This document shows, piece by piece, positions 38,589 to 46,878 of a DNA stretch of 64,000 nucleotides. Under the pieces are notes generated by a model that was given only the letters and a program-made list of their open reading frames with translations, was not told the DNA's origin and made no database searches. Position numbers and translations under genes: made by a program. The stretch spans positions 1 through 64,000 of the forward strand of contig NZ_REFZ01000002.1 in assembly GCF_003841465.1 (NCBI RefSeq). The letters are read 5' to 3'. The DNA is from Natrarchaeobius oligotrophus (GTDB lineage Archaea > Halobacteriota > Halobacteria > Halobacteriales > Natrialbaceae). Numbering within the stretch: the first letter of the stretch is position 1; every line of letters begins with the position of its first letter.

Positions 38589-39791
38589 TTAGTCACCTGC
38601 CAGCGACTCCTGGCTGGCAGCGCAGTTGTTCGGGCCGAGCTCGAGTTCGAACGCTTCTTCGTCGCCGGTCTCCTGTTGACCGAGGTTCGTCGCGATGATC
38701 TCCTCGTAGTTGGCCGGACGGGGCGGCATGTCCGAGAGGATCAACTCGACGAACTCGGCTTCGTCTATTGTCAGGGCGGCCATCTCCTCCTCGAGCTGGC
38801 TGATCGGTGCCGTGTACGTCCCGTCTTCGGCGGGATCGGCCGAGTCGCTGAAGTGGGCGCCGCCGACGAGGGTCTCGTCGGGCAGCGAGAGCACGCGCTC
38901 CTGTAGGGACTCGTAGAGCTGTTTGGCGGCGTCTTCGGCGCCCTCGTCGCCCTCCTCTAAGTCCGGGCGGGCAACGCTTTCGACGAACAGCCCGTCGCCG
39001 GTCGCGAGTAGTTCGCCGTCGATCAGGTACGAGGTCATCCCGGAGGTGTGGCCGGGCGTGGAGACGGTTTTGATGGTTGCGTCGCCGACCTGGAACTCGT
39101 CGCCGTCCTCGGCCAGCGTCAATTCGTCGGCGTAGGTGACGCCACGGTCGACAGCGGCTGCGGGGATGACGCCTTCGACGCCCTCCTCGGCGAGGTTTCG
39201 AAGGCCCGAGATGTGGTCCGCGTGGATGTGCGTGTCGATTGCGTATTTTAGGTCAACGTCGAGTTCTGCCGCGTCCTCGAGATAACGGTCCGTAAACGCG
39301 CGCAGCGGGTCGATGACGGCCGCCTCGTCGCCGTCGACGGCGAGATAGCCCAGGCAACCGCTCGAGGGGCGTTGATACTGGTACAGCGTTCCCGCACCGT
39401 CGTAGCGCTCGACCTCGACGGCCTCGTAGATACGCGCCCAGCCGTTCATCCCATCTTCGAGGTGGTTCACGTCGTAGCCGCGTTCTTTGAGCGAACCGGC
39501 GACGAACTCGCTGGCACCGCCTTTCGCGCAGAGAACCGTCACTTCCCGATCCTCCGGGATCTGTGCGAGGACGTCCTCGTCGATCTCCTCGTCTAAGAAC
39601 TCGAAGTACGGCACGTTGATCGACTCGACGTTCTCGCCGTCGATCTTCCACTCCTCGTAATCCGACTCCATCCGCGCGTCGAGTAGCGTGACGTCTTCTC
39701 CTGCGTCGATGCGTCCTTTCAACCCGTCCGGGGTCATCGATTCGATTTCGACATCCGGCGTTGGAAAGTCCATGTCGTCCATGTTGTACAC
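38589..39791 (-). CDS. Rhodanese-metallo-beta-lactamase fusion (persulfide dioxygenase/sulfurtransferase-like)
   Basis: 400 residues. N-terminal rhodanese domain with catalytic Cys88 in LCAKGGASE, then a metallo-beta-lactamase domain with THIHADH (187-193) and a further GHTSGMTSY and GGAHFSDSAD segment, as in ETHE1-type persulfide dioxygenases. The order is rhodanese first, MBL second, the reverse of common bacterial fusions. It probably oxidises or transfers persulfide sulfur delivered by the YeeE/TusA system. The start could also be ATG 39773. Upstream lies the TACAATAC site. Confidence 0.88.
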   Translation of the reverse strand: MYNMDDMDFPTPDVEIESMTPDGLKGRIDAGEDVTLLDARMESDYEEWKIDGENVESINVPYFEFLDEEIDEDVLAQIPEDREVTVLCAKGGASEFVAGSLKERGYDVNHLEDGMNGWARIYEAVEVERYDGAGTLYQYQRPSSGCLGYLAVDGDEAAVIDPLRAFTDRYLEDAAELDVDLKYAIDTHIHADHISGLRNLAEEGVEGVIPAAAVDRGVTYADELTLAEDGDEFQVGDATIKTVSTPGHTSGMTSYLIDGELLATGDGLFVESVARPDLEEGDEGAEDAAKQLYESLQERVLSLPDETLVGGAHFSDSADPAEDGTYTAPISQLEEEMAALTIDEAEFVELILSDMPPRPANYEEIIATNLGQQETGDEEAFELELGPNNCAASQESLAGD

Positions 39792-39826
39792 TGCTCAGTA
39801 TCGGCTCCGCGGTCTTAAGCGTTCGC

Positions 39827-39852
39827 ATAGTATTTCCTAAACTATACAATAC
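39827..39852. promoter_or_regulatory. Operator candidate upstream of the rhodanese-MBL gene
   Basis: ATAGT, nine bases, ACTAT forms an inverted repeat that runs into TACAATAC, the half-site shared with the regulator's own upstream region at 32824-32837. Confidence 0.35.
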
Positions 39853-40027
39853 AGCTATGGGGTTAAGGGGGGTGAATAATTTAGATATCGCGTGTATGTA
39901 CATTTCAGACGCAAATACAGGTATCCCACAAAAGACGGATGTTCGTATACAGTGCAATAATCGACATCCTTTTATGGGAGCGTCCGATATTGTGTGATAG
40001 CTCCAATACAGAGCACAGAGATAACCT

Positions 40028-40273
40028 ATGAGTTCGGAATACGACACCACGAAGACGCTCGACGTGAAAGGCCAGTCCTGCCCAATGCCCATCGTCAAGA
40101 CCAAGCAGGCGATCGACGACCTCGACGCTGGGGACGTGCTAGAAGTCGTGGCGACTGATTCAGGCAGCATGAGCGACATTCAGGGTTGGGCGGATGGCAC
40201 CGACGGGGTCGAACTCCTCGACCAGGTCGAGGACGGGGACCTCTACACCCACTACGTCAAGAAAACGGAGTAA
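40028..40273 (+). CDS. tusA: TusA/SirA-type sulfur carrier
   Basis: 81 residues with the TusA motif CPMP (18-21) and LEVVATDSGSMSDIQGWA. Cys18 would carry persulfide sulfur between rhodanese and DsrE-type acceptors. The DsrE-like gene begins one base after its stop, and the divergent unit encodes the rhodanese-MBL and YeeE proteins, so the sulfur relay is encoded together. Confidence 0.92.
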   Translation: MSSEYDTTKTLDVKGQSCPMPIVKTKQAIDDLDAGDVLEVVATDSGSMSDIQGWADGTDGVELLDQVEDGDLYTHYVKKTE

Positions 40274-40274
40274 C

Positions 40275-40883
40275 ATGAGCACGGACAACCAATCGACGAC
40301 GGACGCCGACGCTGATCCTGGCTCCGACCCCGAGACGGAGTTCGACGCCGCCGAGTTGCAGGCGCTGCGCGAGCGCGTCGACGAACTCGAGGAGTCGATC
40401 GCTGACGCAGAAACGGGCGACGACCAGAAGAAGATGACTATCGTCGCCACGCAGGGGAGTTTCGACATGGCGTATCCGCCGCTAATCCTTGGCAGTACAG
40501 CTGCTGCCTTCGGCTGGGACGTCGTCGTCTTCCACACGTTCTGGGGACTCGACATTCTCCACGAGGAGAAGTCGAAGAACCTCAAACTGAGCGCCGTCGG
40601 CAACCCGAATATGCCAGTCCCGAACGCCGTCGCTGCGATCCCCGGCATGGACCGGATGGCCACGCGCATGATGGAGAAGAAAATCGACGAGAACGGGACG
40701 GCCACGATCGAGGAACTGATCGAACTCTCGCTCGACCAGGGCGTCGACCTGCAGGCCTGCCAGATGACGATCGAGTTGATGGAATACGACGAGGACGACT
40801 TCTACGACGGCGTGACGACCGGCGTCGGCGCGGCGACCGCACTCCAGCACATGGCCGAGTCCGATATCCAGCTACTGGTCTGA
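40275..40883 (+). CDS. DsrE/DsrF-like sulfur relay protein
   Basis: About 202 residues from ATG 40275 (the frame is open further upstream, but that overlaps tusA). An acidic, partly coiled N-terminus (LRERVDELEESIADAET) precedes a DsrE/DsrF/DsrH-like domain (MTIVATQGSFDMAYPPLILG; MPVPNAVAAIPGMDRMATRM; LQACQMTIELM with a conserved Cys). Such proteins accept sulfur from TusA. It sits between tusA and a HalOD1 protein. Confidence 0.85.
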   Translation: MSTDNQSTTDADADPGSDPETEFDAAELQALRERVDELEESIADAETGDDQKKMTIVATQGSFDMAYPPLILGSTAAAFGWDVVVFHTFWGLDILHEEKSKNLKLSAVGNPNMPVPNAVAAIPGMDRMATRMMEKKIDENGTATIEELIELSLDQGVDLQACQMTIELMEYDEDDFYDGVTTGVGAATALQHMAESDIQLLV

Positions 40884-40886
40884 CAC

Positions 40887-41150
40887 ATGATCGAATCCGA
40901 ACCGTACGACGACCCGCCGGAACCGAAGACGAAACCGAGCCTGCGCGTCGTCGAACGGATCGCCGAGGCGGAGGGGACCGACCCAGCCGAACTGAAACCC
41001 CCGCTTGGCGACGTCGTGGACGCAAGCGCGCTCGATCGGCTGTTCGAACCGACCGGACGCGACGACGCCATCCGCCGCGGCAGCGTCTCGTTTCGCTACT
41101 GCGGGTACGACGTGACGATCCGCCCGGACGGCCGCGTCACCCTCGAGTAA
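40887..41150 (+). CDS. HalOD1 domain protein
   Basis: 87 residues. LRVVERIAEAEGTDPAELKP, then RRGSVSFRYCGYDVTIRPDG is the HalOD1 output-domain pattern, common in haloarchaeal two-component and stand-alone signalling proteins. It starts three bases after the DsrE-like gene and ends the sulfur plus-strand unit. A regulatory role is inferred from the family. Confidence 0.75.
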   Translation: MIESEPYDDPPEPKTKPSLRVVERIAEAEGTDPAELKPPLGDVVDASALDRLFEPTGRDDAIRRGSVSFRYCGYDVTIRPDGRVTLE

Positions 41151-41266
41151 CGAATCTGGCGAGTTTTTCGCGGTCGAACGCGAGTGTCCCCAATCGAGAG
41201 ACCCCGGTCCGCCAACGGACCGAACCGCCGATCGAGGCCGCCGTTCGGTAGCTCTAGCTGGCAGTT

Positions 41267-41278
41267 CCCAATATTGGG
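41267..41278. promoter_or_regulatory. 12-bp perfect palindrome upstream of the flavoprotein gene
   Basis: CCCAATATTGGG is perfectly palindromic and lies 45 bases before ATG 41323. It may be an operator; the AATATT core could also act as a TATA element. Confidence 0.4.
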
Positions 41279-41322
41279 TTACCCACGAAATACTTCATGT
41301 GCTCCCGGTCGTACCGTCGCCT

Positions 41323-42674
41323 ATGACAGCACCGTTCGTCATCGTTGGCGGAGACGCGGCTGGAATGAGCGCCGCGAGCAAGGCAAAGCGCGAGGGTCCA
41401 GACCGAGACGTCATCGTCTTCGAGAAGGGCGAGTGGGTCTCGTATGCGGCCTGCGGGATGCCCTACTACGTGAAAGGCACTGTCGAGAACCTCGAGGATC
41501 TCGTCGCCGTGACGCCAGAGGAGTTCCGCCAAGAGCGCGACGTCGACCTCCGAACGGGCCACGAGGTCGTCGCAATCGATCCTCAGGCGAAGACCGTCAC
41601 CGTCGAGGCGAACGGTGAACGGTTCGATCAGCCCTACGGCGATCTTCTGCTCGCGACTGGCGCTCGTGCGATCGAACCGCCGTTCGACGGGATCGACCTG
41701 GGGGGCGTGTTCACCCTCCGTAGCATGGACGAGGCGGACGCGATCGAAGATTACGTGACCGCGATCGATCCGGAGTCGGCGACGATTGTCGGCGGCGGCT
41801 ACGTCGGCGTCGAGATGGCCGAGGCACTCGTCGAACGCGGCGTCGATGTTTCCATCTTCGAGATGCTCCCGCACATCCTCCAGCCGTTTGGCGAGGAGAC
41901 GGCCCGCGTCGTCGAGGACCACCTCTGCGAGCAGGGCGTCGACCTTCACCTCGAAACGGCCGTCGAGGAGTTCGCCGGCGGCGATGCGATCAACTCGGTC
42001 GAACTTGAGGACGAAGGAGCGGTGCCGGCGGATATCGTCATCGTCGGTGTCGGGGTCAAACCCAACGTCGAACTCGCGGAAGCAGCCGAGATCGAACTCG
42101 GTCCGACGGGTGCGATCGCGACCGACGAGTACGGACGCACCAACTTTGAGGACGTCTACGCCGCTGGCGACTGCGCCGAAGCGACGAACGTCGTGACTGG
42201 CGAACCCGATCACGTCCCGCTGGCGCTGACTGCGAACCGAACCGGCCGAGCGATCGGTTCGACGGTCTCAGACGACCCGACACCGACCGGCGGGACGGCC
42301 GGCACTGCGATCGTCAAGGCGTTCGACCTCGGTGCGGCCGAACCGGCGTGACCGATCCAGACCGCGCCCGTGAGGCTGGGTTCGACCCGGTTCATGTGAC
42401 GATTGAAGTGCCGACGCGGTCCCACTACTATCCTGGTGCGACTGACCTCACCGTAACGTTGGTTGCCGATCGGGAAACCGAACGCGTACTGGGTGCGAGC
42501 CTCGCCGGCCAGGATGGTACAAAGCGAATCGACACGGTCGCGACCGCCGTGACAACCGGGTTAACAGTCTCCAAGCTCCAGAACCTCGATCTGGCGTACG
42601 CGCCCCCGTTCAGTCCTGTCTGGGATCCAATCCTCACCGCCGCAAAGGTACTCGCGGAGAAACTCGATCCGTAA
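41323..42674 (+). pseudogene. CoA-disulfide reductase/NADH oxidase-like flavoprotein, frameshifted
   Basis: Family: pyridine-nucleotide-disulfide oxidoreductase class III. FAD site VIVGGDAAGMSAAS, redox Cys44 in YAACGMPYY, NAD site ATIVGGGYVGVEMAEAL, second FAD motif YGRTNFEDVYAAGDC; the C-terminal dimerisation domain follows. At about 42337-42341 one base is missing: the first frame ends LGAAEPA-stop at 42349, while the next frame (from GTG 42348) continues with TDPDRAREAGFDPV and the rest of that domain to 42674. Restoring one C gives LGAARTGVTDP, as expected. It is either a true frameshift, a sequencing error, or two chains coupled through GTGA. The likely role is reduction of CoA or bacillithiol-like disulfide or polysulfide. 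Confidence 0.85.
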
Positions 42675-42974
42675 GCCGATCTAGCACATGGGTGCGGTCG
42701 ATTCACCGACTTGACTCGATCGGTAAACGCAGCTATCGATCGAGTTGGGTGTACTACCGACATCATCACTATAATCAGTGGACAAACTGGCCAATATTCG
42801 TACGTTGATGGTTTGTCCGCCCCCAAAGTCTTCCAGGTGTGCTGTATGCATTCTAGTGGTTTGTAGATATTCACATCCCGATATTGTGGTGCTGAGAGCA
42901 GTAGAAAACGTATCGCGGTATTCAGTTTATCATCCTCCGCCAGGCGATTCGCCCCCGAGCACCGGGGCGGAACA
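42675..42974. other. Intergenic gap with an inverted repeat
   Basis: 300 bases with no supported gene. GGACAAAC (42780-42787) and GTTTGTCC (42811-42818) are exact inverted repeats, possibly a terminator for the flavoprotein or an operator. Confidence 0.4.
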
Positions 42975-43220
42975 TCACTCCTCGTCTTCGTCGTGCTCGG
43001 GATCACCTCCCGTCGAATCCTCGTCGTCGATCGGGCCGCCACCGCCGCCGTTCGAATCGCCGGCTTCGTCGGGATGATCGAGCTGGTCGTCATCGTTTGC
43101 ACCGTCTTCACCGGGGCCCTCGTCGCCGCATCCCGCGAGTGCTGCCATCGAACCGGTTGCGATCAGTCCGGAGAGCCTGAGCGTTCGTCTCCGACTAAAC
43201 GTCGACGTCGTGTCTGACAT
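42975..43220 (-). CDS. Small acidic Tat lipoprotein
   Basis: 81 residues: Tat-like SRRRTLRLSGLIATG, lipobox LAGC (C31), then a wholly acidic Gly/Asp/Glu/Asn tail without a folded domain. It may be a surface spacer or charge-bearing lipoprotein. It has no close operon partner. Confidence 0.6.
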   Translation of the reverse strand: MSDTTSTFSRRRTLRLSGLIATGSMAALAGCGDEGPGEDGANDDDQLDHPDEAGDSNGGGGGPIDDEDSTGGDPEHDEDEE

Positions 43221-43307
43221 GGTCGTCTCACGATCTTGTCCGGTGATCCGTATACCGGCCGTGCTTGCAGCCCTTGGTCCCGCCTCGAGCGCTCCCCGGC
43301 TTAGTGA

Positions 43308-43649
43308 CTACCCATCGAGCAGCCACCGATAGCGCGGGTGGATCCACGACCACTCCTGGTCGACGATCCAGTCGCGGAGTCGTCGCCGATTCGCGACGTC
43401 AGGTACCGTTCCCGCCAGCGTAGACGGCGGCTCTTCCGTGATCGATTTGTACACGATCGATCTCGTCGCCGTACAGTAGAACGACGCTCGCGTACATTCG
43501 TCCTGAAGACCGACGAGGTAACGATTGATCTGATCTTCCTCGAGTAGGTACTCGCTCACCGCCTCGACGTCGACCGCGGTTCTGTGATTCACCGCGCTGA
43601 TCGCCTCGACCAGGTCGGCTCTGAGTCGCCGCTCGTGATCGCTGTGCAT
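43308..43649 (-). CDS. Uncharacterised 113-residue protein
   Basis: Mainly helical, no signal or membrane segment. RRRLRDWIVDQEWSWIHPRY at the C-terminus is distinctive. TATA-like TTTTAC lies about 27 bases before ATG 43649. No family recognised; codon use is like its neighbours, so it is likely real. Confidence 0.55.
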   Translation of the reverse strand: MHSDHERRLRADLVEAISAVNHRTAVDVEAVSEYLLEEDQINRYLVGLQDECTRASFYCTATRSIVYKSITEEPPSTLAGTVPDVANRRRLRDWIVDQEWSWIHPRYRWLLDG

Positions 43650-43794
43650 ACTCGCCGAACGTGGGCGATGAGTAAAAGCAAGTACCCGGCAACGATCACG
43701 TTCGTTGGTTTCTCCCGACTATCAACCGTGCTCTGTTCCGGCTGTTCGCGCTGTACGCAGGGGGTGAGAACTACGTTCGTCCACTCCCTCTCGC

Positions 43795-44349
43795 TTACGG
43801 GACTCGCTCGAGAGCGCGCTCGAGGTCGTCGCCGTCGCGCCAGCGGTGGGTTCGATCGGCGTTTTCGAGCAAGCGGAGGTGTGAGGCCGCCATCCCGTTG
43901 TCGTAGCGGGTTCGCTCCGTCTTCTCGTCGTCGTACGTGCGTTTGAGAACCCAGACTTTTCCGCGGACGTTCTCGTGAAACAGGTATCCCATCTCCCAGA
44001 CGTAGCCGCCCTCGTAGTCTTCGACGACGAGTACGACGTGGGTCGCACGGTCACAGAGGTGTTCGTACAGCGACGCCCAGAGTGCGAGCTCGTCCGGCGT
44101 CAACTCGAAATCCTCGAGGCGAAACGCCGTCGCGTCCGGGCGCGACTCGAGGCGGTCGTACACGCGCATTCGTCTGTCGGCGACGTCTCCGTCACCCCCA
44201 GCACCCAGTACGAGGTATCGTCGTTCGGCGTACGCGATCGTCCGGAACCGGTTACCGTGCAGGAGCGACTTCAGCCGTTCGTGTTCCTCGTAGGTCAGCG
44301 CCAGTCCGTCGGTATCGATGCCCTCCGGAGCGGTTCCGTCGTCGCTCAT
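43795..44349 (-). CDS. Uncharacterised 184-residue soluble protein
   Basis: The start is placed at ATG 44349 (MSDDGTAPEG); the frame continues upstream to 44574 but without a plausible protein. Alpha/beta, soluble. Segments YAERRYLVLGAGGDGD and VVLVVEDYEGGYVWEMGYLF suggest a Rossmann-like fold, possibly nucleotide binding, but I cannot name a family. The regulator at 44495 is divergent, with about 145 bases between. Confidence 0.55.
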   Translation of the reverse strand: MSDDGTAPEGIDTDGLALTYEEHERLKSLLHGNRFRTIAYAERRYLVLGAGGDGDVADRRMRVYDRLESRPDATAFRLEDFELTPDELALWASLYEHLCDRATHVVLVVEDYEGGYVWEMGYLFHENVRGKVWVLKRTYDDEKTERTRYDNGMAASHLRLLENADRTHRWRDGDDLERALERVP

Positions 44350-44494
44350 TGATTCAACGATGACCTCCCGGAATTTGTACCTGTTCTTTCGTCGGACCGT
44401 CCGAATAGTAGCTCGACTCTCGTCCTGATGTCTTTTGTTATTACTGTCCTCAGCTATCGGAGTGTTTATGCGGGTCGCGCTCGTAGAGTCGCGT

Positions 44495-44938
44495 ATGCGA
44501 CCGCCGACCGAACTGGACGGTGACGACACCTGGCACGTCCTGCAAGTGGTGACCGAAGAGAGCCGTGCGAACATCGTCGCCGACGTCGTCGGTCATCCGA
44601 AAGGTGCCCCGAGCGTCGACGAACTCGCCAGGACGAATCCGAGCCTCCAGAAGGACACCATTCGCGGGCATCTCTCCGTCTTGAAGAACGCGAACGTCGT
44701 CGAGGAACGCGTCGTTCCCGTCGGCCAGCGCACGCGGGGCTACCCGTACAAGTTCTACCAGCTGACCGACGACGCGAGGGAGCTGTTCGACCGCAACGGT
44801 CTCTTTCCAGAAGATTCCTGGACGCGCCAGTACGACCGACTCGAGAAGGATCCGGAGCTTCGCGAACTCGAGGCGATGCCCCGCCCTGATCCTGGCGGTG
44901 AGCCGAGCGACCGAAGCGAAGGGGCGTCGGCCGACTGA
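44495..44938 (+). CDS. ArsR-like winged-helix regulator
   Basis: About 147 residues from ATG 44495 (TTTATG at 44465 is a TATA at the right spacing for a leaderless start; ATG 44468 is in frame as an alternative). Winged helix: SRANIVADVVGHPKGAPSVD, then KDTIRGHLSVLKNANVVEER, a haloarchaeal ArsR-type domain. C-terminal Arg/Glu-rich tail. The target is unknown; the divergent uncharacterised gene is the nearest candidate. Confidence 0.75.
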   Translation: MRPPTELDGDDTWHVLQVVTEESRANIVADVVGHPKGAPSVDELARTNPSLQKDTIRGHLSVLKNANVVEERVVPVGQRTRGYPYKFYQLTDDARELFDRNGLFPEDSWTRQYDRLEKDPELRELEAMPRPDPGGEPSDRSEGASAD

Positions 44939-45476
44939 TCGACTAGTCGTTCGGTCACTTCTCAGCGCGGCTCCCGTACGCGGCCGTCGATCGGGACGTG
45001 ATCGATTCGCCGTTTGTGCTGTCGTCTACCGTCCTCATCCACGTCGTTCAATCGGCCACGCCACTTCCAGCGTTGTTCGTGAACCGTCGTGGATGTCGAT
45101 CACTGCTCCCGTTCGTGAACGTCTTCGATTGAGTACACCGGTGCACTCCGTCGGTCCCACTCGTTCTCGAACGCTCGTACTGAATCTCCGCCGTTGATCA
45201 GCCTCGCTACATCTACCCAACTCATCCATCATTCACACTCATCACTCTATGTACACACGTTCATCCGTGAATGAGATCATCCCATTACTCACACTCGCGA
45301 CCATAGTTCCTGAATTTCTCTCACTAAGCCCATTCCTGAATGGTGTTCATTAGTTGTGTTCATCGATGGTGTTCATTGTGTGTATTCATGAATCCTGTTC
45401 GGTGACACAACAAATTATATACTCCACTGAATGTGTCTTACGAACTTTCAAGGTGGATGACCTTCATGGAGTTCGT
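44939..45476. other. 538-base non-coding region upstream of parA, with repeats
   Basis: No gene is supported. It holds two copies of GTTCGTGAAC (45075-45084, 45111-45120), an interrupted inverted motif TTCATCCGTGAATGA near 45270, the 13-bp-spaced repeat set and a TATA-like AAATTATATA before parA. Confidence 0.6.
45343..45394 (+). repeat. Four tandem 13-bp-spaced GTGTTCAT repeats (iteron-like)
   Basis: GTGTTCAT at 45343-45350, 45356-45363 and 45369-45376, and GTATTCAT at 45382-45389, start exactly 13 bases apart; weaker copies flank them (45330, 45395). They lie about 85 bases before parA and could be sites for ParA, its partner or a replication/partition factor. Confidence 0.6.
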
Positions 45477-46352
45477 ATGTTAGCGTACTCGACGTACAGC
45501 GAGGCGGGCGGTGTCGGAAAAACGACGACGGCGGCCAATCTGGCCGTCGCACACGCTCGAGCGGGCCTCAAGCCGCTGGTGGTTCCGCTCGACCCCCAGG
45601 ACGGCGACCTGTCGCGGCTGTTCGGCGTCGACGACCAGCGGACGGAGCCGGTCGACAACCTGGTCCGGCACATGATCCGCCGGCCCAAAGGCGAGTTCGA
45701 CGACCTCGTTCGATCCGTCGAAGGCGTCGACATCGTTCCGGAACACAACATGCTCTCGGATCTCACCGAGTACCTCCAGCGCGAGAAAGATCAGGCCGAA
45801 GCGATGGGCGAGGCGTTCGGCATGCACGCGCAGTTGCTGCGGGTCCTGCGGGAGGCGGGCGTTCCGGAAACGTACGACGTGCTCATCTGTGATCCGCCCG
45901 CGACGGAAGGCCCCCACCTCTACAACGCGATCCACGCCACCCGGTCGCTGGCGATCCCCGTCGAACCGAGCGCGAAAGGACGAGCCGCAGTCGAAGGTCT
46001 CGAGTCGCTCGTCGCCGGACTCGAGGACCAACTCGACGTCGAGGTCGGCGTCCTCGCGGCGATCCCGATCGGCTTCAAGAACACCCGCGATCAGCGGACG
46101 ATCCTCGACGAGATCGAGTATCCGGTCCCCGAGGTGATCGGCGAACGCGCCTCGCTGATGGAGGGCTGCTGGATGCAACAGTGCTCGGCGTTCACCTACG
46201 TCCGCGAGCACCGCGACCGAACTCGCGACTACGAACTCGAGACGCTCGCGCAGTTCGATCGGATCGCCCGCCACCTCGAGCAGACGGTCGGACTCGAGGC
46301 GCCGAACCCGCCGGAGCCGGGCGAACTCGAGTACGAGGTGGCCTCCGCATGA
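45477..46352 (+). CDS. ParA/Soj-type ATPase
   Basis: 291 residues from ATG 45477. The deviant Walker A EAGGVGKTTT (9-18) is near the N-terminus as in ParA/MinD; VVPLDPQDGDLS and VLICDPPATEG follow as the A' and B motifs. The likely role is DNA partition or positioning of a cargo. No ParB or centromere gene is adjacent, but the next gene overlaps by four bases and is a dedicated partner. Repeats sit upstream. Confidence 0.88.
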   Translation: MLAYSTYSEAGGVGKTTTAANLAVAHARAGLKPLVVPLDPQDGDLSRLFGVDDQRTEPVDNLVRHMIRRPKGEFDDLVRSVEGVDIVPEHNMLSDLTEYLQREKDQAEAMGEAFGMHAQLLRVLREAGVPETYDVLICDPPATEGPHLYNAIHATRSLAIPVEPSAKGRAAVEGLESLVAGLEDQLDVEVGVLAAIPIGFKNTRDQRTILDEIEYPVPEVIGERASLMEGCWMQQCSAFTYVREHRDRTRDYELETLAQFDRIARHLEQTVGLEAPNPPEPGELEYEVASA

Positions 46353-46771
46353 CCGGCATGAAAGAGGGTGCCGGTGAGAATCCGTTCGCCGACGACCCCG
46401 CTCCGGTCGAATCCACCGAGAGCCGGGAGTCGTCGTCCGACGACTCCGATCGCTCGAACGACGCGGATGACGCGGAGGACGTGACCGAGACGACGCGAAC
46501 CGACCGATCGAGTTCCGGAGGCGGAATTCAGATCCCGTACAAGTACCGCCGGGACGGCGTCCAGGACGGCCGCGACCGCGTCCCGCTGTTTCTCCACGAG
46601 GAAACGAAGACGGCCGAACGCGACGCACTCCGTGAACTCGAGGACAGGTTCGACGACGACGTTTCGCTGACGGACCTCCGCGAGGCGCTCGTGAAAGTCG
46701 GCGTCGACCACCTCGACGAGGTCGAAGATCAACTCGAGGAGTGGGGATACGGAATTACGTTCGACGACTGA
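46349..46771 (+). CDS. Acidic ParA partner protein
   Basis: 140 residues from ATG 46349, overlapping parA's stop (ATGA). The N-terminal 55 residues are disordered and acidic; the C-terminal part has a basic patch IPYKYRRDGVQDGRDRV and helices (HEETKTAERDALRELEDRF). Not a classical ParB. It is probably a DNA- or cargo-binding partner of the ParA ATPase, as in small haloarchaeal ParA pairs. Confidence 0.65.
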   Translation: MTGMKEGAGENPFADDPAPVESTESRESSSDDSDRSNDADDAEDVTETTRTDRSSSGGGIQIPYKYRRDGVQDGRDRVPLFLHEETKTAERDALRELEDRFDDDVSLTDLREALVKVGVDHLDEVEDQLEEWGYGITFDD

Positions 46772-46878
46772 CGTTCGATTTCGAAATCTCCGAACCCGTT
46801 GGCAGCCGCGGTCTCGTGTGGTTCAGGATCGATCTCGAGGTGAATTCGAAAAACCCGTTTCGTCCGAACTCCGGGTCG

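Noticed and set aside
45343-45394. CRISPR array
   Set aside because: Units are 13 bases with no variable spacers and there are no cas genes; better read as iterons.
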